This document shows positions 17,801-22,131 of a stretch of 22,131 nucleotides of DNA, piece by piece. The position numbers and the translations under genes were made by a program. The stretch's first letter is position 1, and the number at the start of each line of letters is the position of its first letter. Source of the DNA: Rhizaria sp. SCN 62-66 (lineage: Eukaryota; Rhizaria, unplaced); assembly GCA_001724265.1 (NCBI GenBank), contig MEDY01000440.1, positions 1-22,131 of the forward strand, in the 5' to 3' direction. Below the pieces are notes generated by a model, which made no database searches, had not been told where the DNA came from, and saw only the letters and a program-made list of their open reading frames with translations.

Positions 17801-20800
17801 GGCGGCCGCGGTCTGGAGCTGCGACACGTCCAACAGCGCCGCGGCGCTCGCGTCGATGCCGAGACTGTGCCGGTGGCCGCGAGTCTGAACAGCGCTGTGC
17901 CTGCTGTGAGCGTTGTTACCAAGACCAAGGCCGAGCCCGAAGCCGACGATTCCGCTGTTGCTCTGCGGCACACCCTCGGGGACCGAGCCGCGGCTGCCGT
18001 TGACAGCGCCGTTCGTAGGGCGCCCGTCAGTAGCGAGCCGCGCCGGGCTTGCCGCCGCGCTGCCGGCGCCATCGCGCATGCGCGCGCCCAGCACAGGCGA
18101 ATCGCAGTCCTCGGGGCACGCGGCCGTCGGCTCGGCGCCCACGGCGCCCGCGTGGGCCACGTTGACTCGAGCCGCGGCGCCGTTGTTATCGGCGACGACG
18201 AGGCCGAGGTCGGCGATGGCGTTGCCGTCGAGGTTGCTCGAGGCGTCGACCCAGGACGGCGGCACCACGCTGCCGCTGTACAGTTGCCGCGCGCTCTCAC
18301 GTCTCGCGTCGAAGGCGGCAGCGGCGGCGGTGGCAGTAGCCGCGGCGGCAGTAGCAGGGACAGCGTGTCTGGCGCGGTCGCCGCCGGGCGCCGCCATCGG
18401 TGTCGCGACGGCGGTCGCGGCGTGGATGTCGTAGAGCGCCATGGACTGCACCAGCGCCAGCGCCGCGGCGCGCGCGCCCGTCGCCGTCACCACGTCCAGT
18501 ACTTCGAGCCCCTGCACGCGCGCCTGCACGCGCATCGGCACGCCATGCGGAGCCTGCGAGACACTTGGGACCTGAGAGGCCTGTGAAGCGTTAGCAGGGT
18601 CCGCAGGCGCGGCATCGCTGCTGTCGTTGTTGGGGGGTTCGGCGCAGGCGGCTGTAGCCGAGAGAATCGTGATGGTGCGCGGGAACGGAAGGTAGGCCGC
18701 ATGCGCCGCGCGCGGGGTGAGCACAAGCGACGCTCTGGCGGCGTTCACTGCATCTCTGCCCGCCTGGCTCCGCTGACGGCCCGAGCTGTGCTCGCCACCC
18801 TGCGCCGCCACTGGCGCCACTGGGACCATAGGCGCCACCGGCGGCACTGACACGAGCCCTTGGTGCGAGAAGACGCGGCCGGGCACCGTGTACTGCAGCG
18901 GCAGCGGGCGCGCGAGCGACTGCGCGAGCGACGACGTCAACTCCGACGGCTGCGGTGACCGCAGCAGCAGCGATGACGGGCTCGAGGCCGCGCCACGTGC
19001 TTCCGCAGCGGCGGCGATGGACGCGGTCGTCAGCGGGCGGTACTGCTGCTGCGGCTGCTGCTGCACCGACTGCAACGGCTGCAACGGCTCAGGCTGCTGC
19101 GGCTGGGCGTTCACGTTGGGGAACTCGCCTAAGTCGCCAGCGATGCTGCCGCCGAGCCCGCCGGCCGTGTGCCTGCGGCTGCCAGCGGCGCGCGTGGTGG
19201 CGGCCGAGAGCGGGCGGCGCGGGAAGGCGCGCGGCACAGGCGGCTGCAGCGGCATCAGCATCACGTCGTCGCCGTCTCTTTCGCTATTCACTGACGCCGC
19301 AACGCCGCCGCGGCCGGTGTAGCCCGCCATGCCGCTGCCGCTGCCGCTGCCGCTGCCAGCCACAGCCGTAGTCGCACCGGTGTTGACGCGAGGTTCCGCG
19401 AGGCTAGAGCCAATGCTGCCGATGATGCTGTTGCTGGCCACGCTATTGCGGGACTGTGCCGTCTGCGTCCGCATCGGCGTCTGCGCCTGCGTCTGTGTCC
19501 GGGGGGGCGGCAGCGTGGCCGCCAAGGCCGCGTCGGAGCTGGACATCGCCGCACCGCCGCTGACTGCGCCGAGCACCTTGGACGTAGAGCCTGCCACCGA
19601 CTCGATGCAGTCGCACTCGGAGTCGGAGCCGGAGCCGGAGCCCGAGTCCTCGTCGTCGCGCTCGTCGCCGAGGCGGTGGCTGCGGCTCCGGCTCCGGCTG
19701 TGGCTGCGGCTGCGGGTCTGGCTCTGGTTGCCGCCACCGTTGCCGTTGCCGATGCCGTTGCTGCCGCGGCTGCGACCGCCGCGGCAGCGGTTGCGGCTGC
19801 TCTGGCCGAGGTTGCTGCCGCTGCCGAGGTGCGCGCCATCGCAGCAGGAGTGATCGCTCTCAGCGTTGCTGTGCGTGTTGCTGTGCGCGGCGGGCGCGGC
19901 GCCGCAGCAGCCGAGCGCCGTGCTGCCGCCCACACTCACGCTGCTGCCGCTGCCGCTGTTGCTGCTGCTGCTGCTCATGTTGCTGCTTGCGGCGACATGT
20001 GCGTTTGTAGCGTTGGCGCTGGCGCTGGCGGCGCGCGCGGCCGCCGCGGTTGCGCTGAAGCTCACTGTGGGTCGGACGCTGGCACGGCTGAATGCACCGG
20101 GATTGACCGTGAGTACCGAGCTGCCGAAGCCGCTGCAGGAGGCCGTATCGGTGTTCTTAGCGACGGCACCATTGTCGAGGGCATTGTTCGCGCTGCACGC
20201 CCTGCTGTCGTCGCTGGTGTCGCCGGTGTTGTTGTGGCTACGGCTGTGGGTGAGGCTGTGAACCAGACTGTGATGACTGTGGGCGAGTCTGGGGGCGTGG
20301 TCGCGCGCCAGGTGCGCGCTGTGGCTCAGGTCGCTGAGTCTACTGCTGCTGTTGTTGCTGTTGCTGTTGCTGTTGCTGCTTGCGAGCGGAGGGTTGTCAT
20401 TGCTGAACGCAGGCGTGTGACCGTGAGGACTGGAGTGACCGTGGGTGCCAGAGTGACTGTGGGCAGCGGCCGCCTGCGTCGACGCAACGACCGACGCCGA
20501 GGCCGAGGCCGCGGACACGGGCAAGGCCAGCGACGACGATGACGACGACGACGTGGCCGAGGCGATCGAGGCGACGGAGACGCGCTGCATGCCGTGCTGC
20601 TGCTGGTGGTGCTGCTGGTGCTGCCGCTGCTGCTGGTGCTGCTGATCTTGCTGCTGGTGCTGCTGTTGGTAGTGGTGCAGCGACCACGGCCGCGTCGTCG
20701 CCGTCAAGCAAGAGTGACTGTGTGCCGCTGAGCGACCGTGCGCAGAGTGGCGGTGACCGTGGGCGGTGTGGCTGTGACCGTGGGCCGCGTGGTGCTGCAC

Positions 20801-21394
20801 GTGGTGCAGCGGCATCGGCATCGGCGCCGACAGCGTGGCCGTCGTTGCCGTCGCTGTCGGAGCAGCGGCCGCTGCACTGGCGCTGGCGCTGGCGGCGCTG
20901 ACGCTGGCAGCGTAGGCCGGCGCAGAAGCGGTGAGCGCGTCCGGCACGGGCGACCCAGTGAAGGAGAACGAGTGCGGCAGCACCGCGCTTGCAGGCGACG
21001 CGGCGGGCGACATAGTGTGCGCATGCACGCTGCCGCCAAGGTTATATGCAGTGTTGGTGCCGCTGTGGCCGTGCGCGTGGTGCGAGAGCGCGAGACCCAG
21101 CACCGGCGTCTGCGTCCGCGTCGCCAGGCTCCGGACCCGCGAGCGCGGCGCCAGCGGCACGAACGCGGTGCCGGCGCCCGCGGCCAGCGAGGAGTCCGCC
21201 AGCGCAAGCGGCGCGGGGCTGGCCGCGGCCGGGGGCGCGTCGGCGGCGGGCGCGGGCGCCGGGGACGCGGCGGCCGAGGTGGGACGGGATGACACGTAGG
21301 CCCCCGTTGCATTGATGCGGTGGCGCATGACTACGGGCAGGATATCATCCAAGCCATGCGGCGCCCGTGTAAAAGGCACGTCCACGTCGGACAT
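14891..21394 (-). CDS. giant low-complexity protein, one in-frame UAG near the C terminus
   Basis: I do not recognise this family. Reading from ATG 21394 to TGA 14891 with UAG as sense gives about 2167 residues. The TAG (15512-15514) is codon 1961. Beyond it the frame runs 206 more codons with strong G/C third positions, and includes CERHRRQ, a six-Cys run and CGKGKAKPGLGCHC, so the extension looks coding. In order there are: a disordered Ala/Ser/Pro N terminus; His/Gly/Ser repeats (about 194-232 and 309-333); a Gln/His tract (about 240-268); Arg-Ser repeats (about 559-576) followed by Ser-Gly-Asp; long Ala-rich stretches; a CADCGA motif with Trp-Arg (about 1495-1510), which recalls half a zinc finger; and a more globular C-terminal region (about 1790-1920) with FLVVTREIVF and EEEFCSQA. 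A possible earlier start at 21436 would add 14 residues and cross another TAG (21419-21421). It could be a nuclear regulator, but that is a guess from composition. Confidence 0.65.
15239..15256 (-). repeat. six tandem TGC codons (poly-Cys)
   Basis: Six TGC triplets encode six consecutive Cys (about residues 2047-2052) in the segment downstream of the in-frame TAG. The other two frames of the same repeat would give poly-Ala or poly-Leu. Confidence 0.8.
20588..20680 (-). repeat. CAG/CAC-rich tract encoding Gln/His
   Basis: An imperfect trinucleotide tract of CAG, CAA and CAC encodes about 30 residues that are almost all Gln and His (about 240-268 of the giant protein). It is bracketed by His-rich repeats on both sides. 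Confidence 0.8.
20700..20815 (-). repeat. His-Gly/His-Ser tandem repeats
   Basis: About 38 residues are built from HGHSH, HGHRHS and HSHS-like units (about 194-232 of the giant protein). A second cluster of the same type lies near 20395-20475. Such HxH spacing can bind Zn, Ni or Cu, but slippage-driven expansion alone would also produce it. Confidence 0.65.
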
Positions 21395-21983
21395 ATCGTC
21401 GCGGACAGCGGATGAGCGCTATGGAGGACCCGACATAATAGTGTTGGAAGCCCACTCCTTTGGGGTCGGGTGACGCAAGGAGTGCAAACTTTTAACAAGC
21501 GAGTTTTGGCGGTTAACTGGGTGAGCGCAAAGTTATAAATAAAATTTGAGTAATAAATATATTGACAAAACCATTACTTGTACGTATATGCACTTTAACG
21601 GAGGACATTAGTGAAATAATTAAGAGAATGCAAATCTAAAAGGTCCGATGCAAACAGGTTCTTCGACGAGATGGCCTGCTGGCCAAAAACTGACCGACAA
21701 GTCAACTGGCTTTCGTTCGTGAGTGCAACGCGTATATACGGACTTACGGGAGCGAGATAGTCGTACAAAGAGATAAATGGATCGGGGGAGTTATAGAATT
21801 TGAATGTTTTGTGTATGCAAAGAGTAAGATGAGGGATGTTTGCCAGGTGAAACAAACGCGAGGGCGAGATGAGGGTGTAGTAGAGACGACGAACGAACAG
21901 AGAACAAGAGCACTCCCGTTCAATACAAACTTGGAGGTTATATCAAGCGGACGTGCTCGTTGTAGTTGTTGCTGTTAACGCAT
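21395..21983. other. AT-rich spacer between the RPS6-like and giant genes
   Basis: A 589-bp spacer lies between two minus-strand genes, so it holds the 3' UTR of the RPS6-like gene and the promoter of the giant gene. A TATTTATA-like run lies near 21535-21545, about 145 bases before ATG 21394. An 86-codon minus-strand frame (21595-21855) uses AT-rich codons unlike all the genes here and is not called. Confidence 0.55.
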
Positions 21984-22131
21984 TTACTGAGCCTTGACGG
22001 AGACCTTGCGCTCAGAGAGCTTGCGGGAGAGCGAGCGCTTCTTGGCGGCGGCAGCGGCCTCCTGGGAGCGCTTGTGGACGAGCTCGTTGAACTCCTCGGA
22101 CTCCTTCTTGGTCTTGGTGGAGCGGGCAACA
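21984..22131 (-). CDS. RPS6: ribosomal protein eS6 (RPS6), C-terminal part, cut by the window end
   Basis: Only the last 48 codons are inside the window, ending in TAA at 21984-21986; the gene continues to the right. The tail has the eS6 pattern: a basic stretch (RSTKTKK), a helix that begins ESEEFNELVHKR like the EAAEYxKLLAxR of animal and plant eS6, then KKRSLSRKLSERK, a Lys/Arg-Ser tail like the phosphorylated RRxSS cluster. eS6 is part of the 40S subunit, and its C-terminal serines are S6-kinase targets in many eukaryotes. Codon use is the most regular in the window (almost only C or G third positions), as expected of a ribosomal protein gene. Another Lys-rich ribosomal protein cannot be excluded from this short piece. 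Confidence 0.6.
   Translation of the reverse strand, partial: VARSTKTKKESEEFNELVHKRSQEAAAAAKKRSLSRKLSERKVSVKAQ

Noticed and set aside
16838-18586. 582-codon open frame on the plus strand
   Set aside because: Antisense shadow of the same gene, with Arg/Gly/Val composition typical of reading GC-rich codons on the wrong strand.
21595-21855. 86-codon frame on the minus strand
   Set aside because: AT-rich codon use in the presumed RPS6 3' UTR, with no recognisable domain.

Overview
The window comes from the nuclear genome of a eukaryote, most likely a protist. Genes are large and very GC-rich at third codon positions. They are separated by AT-rich spacers and broken by a few GT-AG introns, and their proteins are conserved families inflated by Ala, Ser, Gln, His, Asn and Asp low-complexity tracts. 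I could not place the lineage from sequence alone.

Layout: (1) 439-3501 (+), a protein of about 1020 residues that I do not recognise. (2) 3959-8345 (-), a two-exon WD-repeat protein homologous to WRAP53/TCAB1/WDR79, the telomerase and scaRNA Cajal-body factor, enlarged to 1421 residues. (3) 8737-10965 (+), divergent from it, a PDCD2/Tsr4-family protein (chaperone of ribosomal protein uS5/RPS2). (4) 11288-12892 (+), a three-exon Pho80/U-type cyclin-box protein. (5) 12893-14890, about 2 kb without a convincing gene, between converging genes. (6) 14891-21394 (-), a giant low-complexity protein of about 2167 residues, not recognised. (7) 21984-22131 (-), the last 48 codons of what looks like ribosomal protein eS6 (RPS6). 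Neighbours do not form one pathway; PDCD2 and RPS6 both concern the 40S subunit, but this may be chance.

The most striking property is that UAG appears to be a sense codon. Four in-frame TAGs lie inside three of the five complete genes (1126-1128, 2797-2799, 9055-9057, and 15512-15514 on the minus strand). At every one the open frame continues in the same frame with the same GC-rich coding signature. All six visible gene ends use TGA (three) or TAA (three), and none uses TAG. This fits a nuclear code with UAG alone reassigned (to Gln or Leu in the precedents I know) while UAA and UGA remain stops. CDS coordinates below assume this reading. With a standard code the products would break at the TAGs, as noted in each entry.
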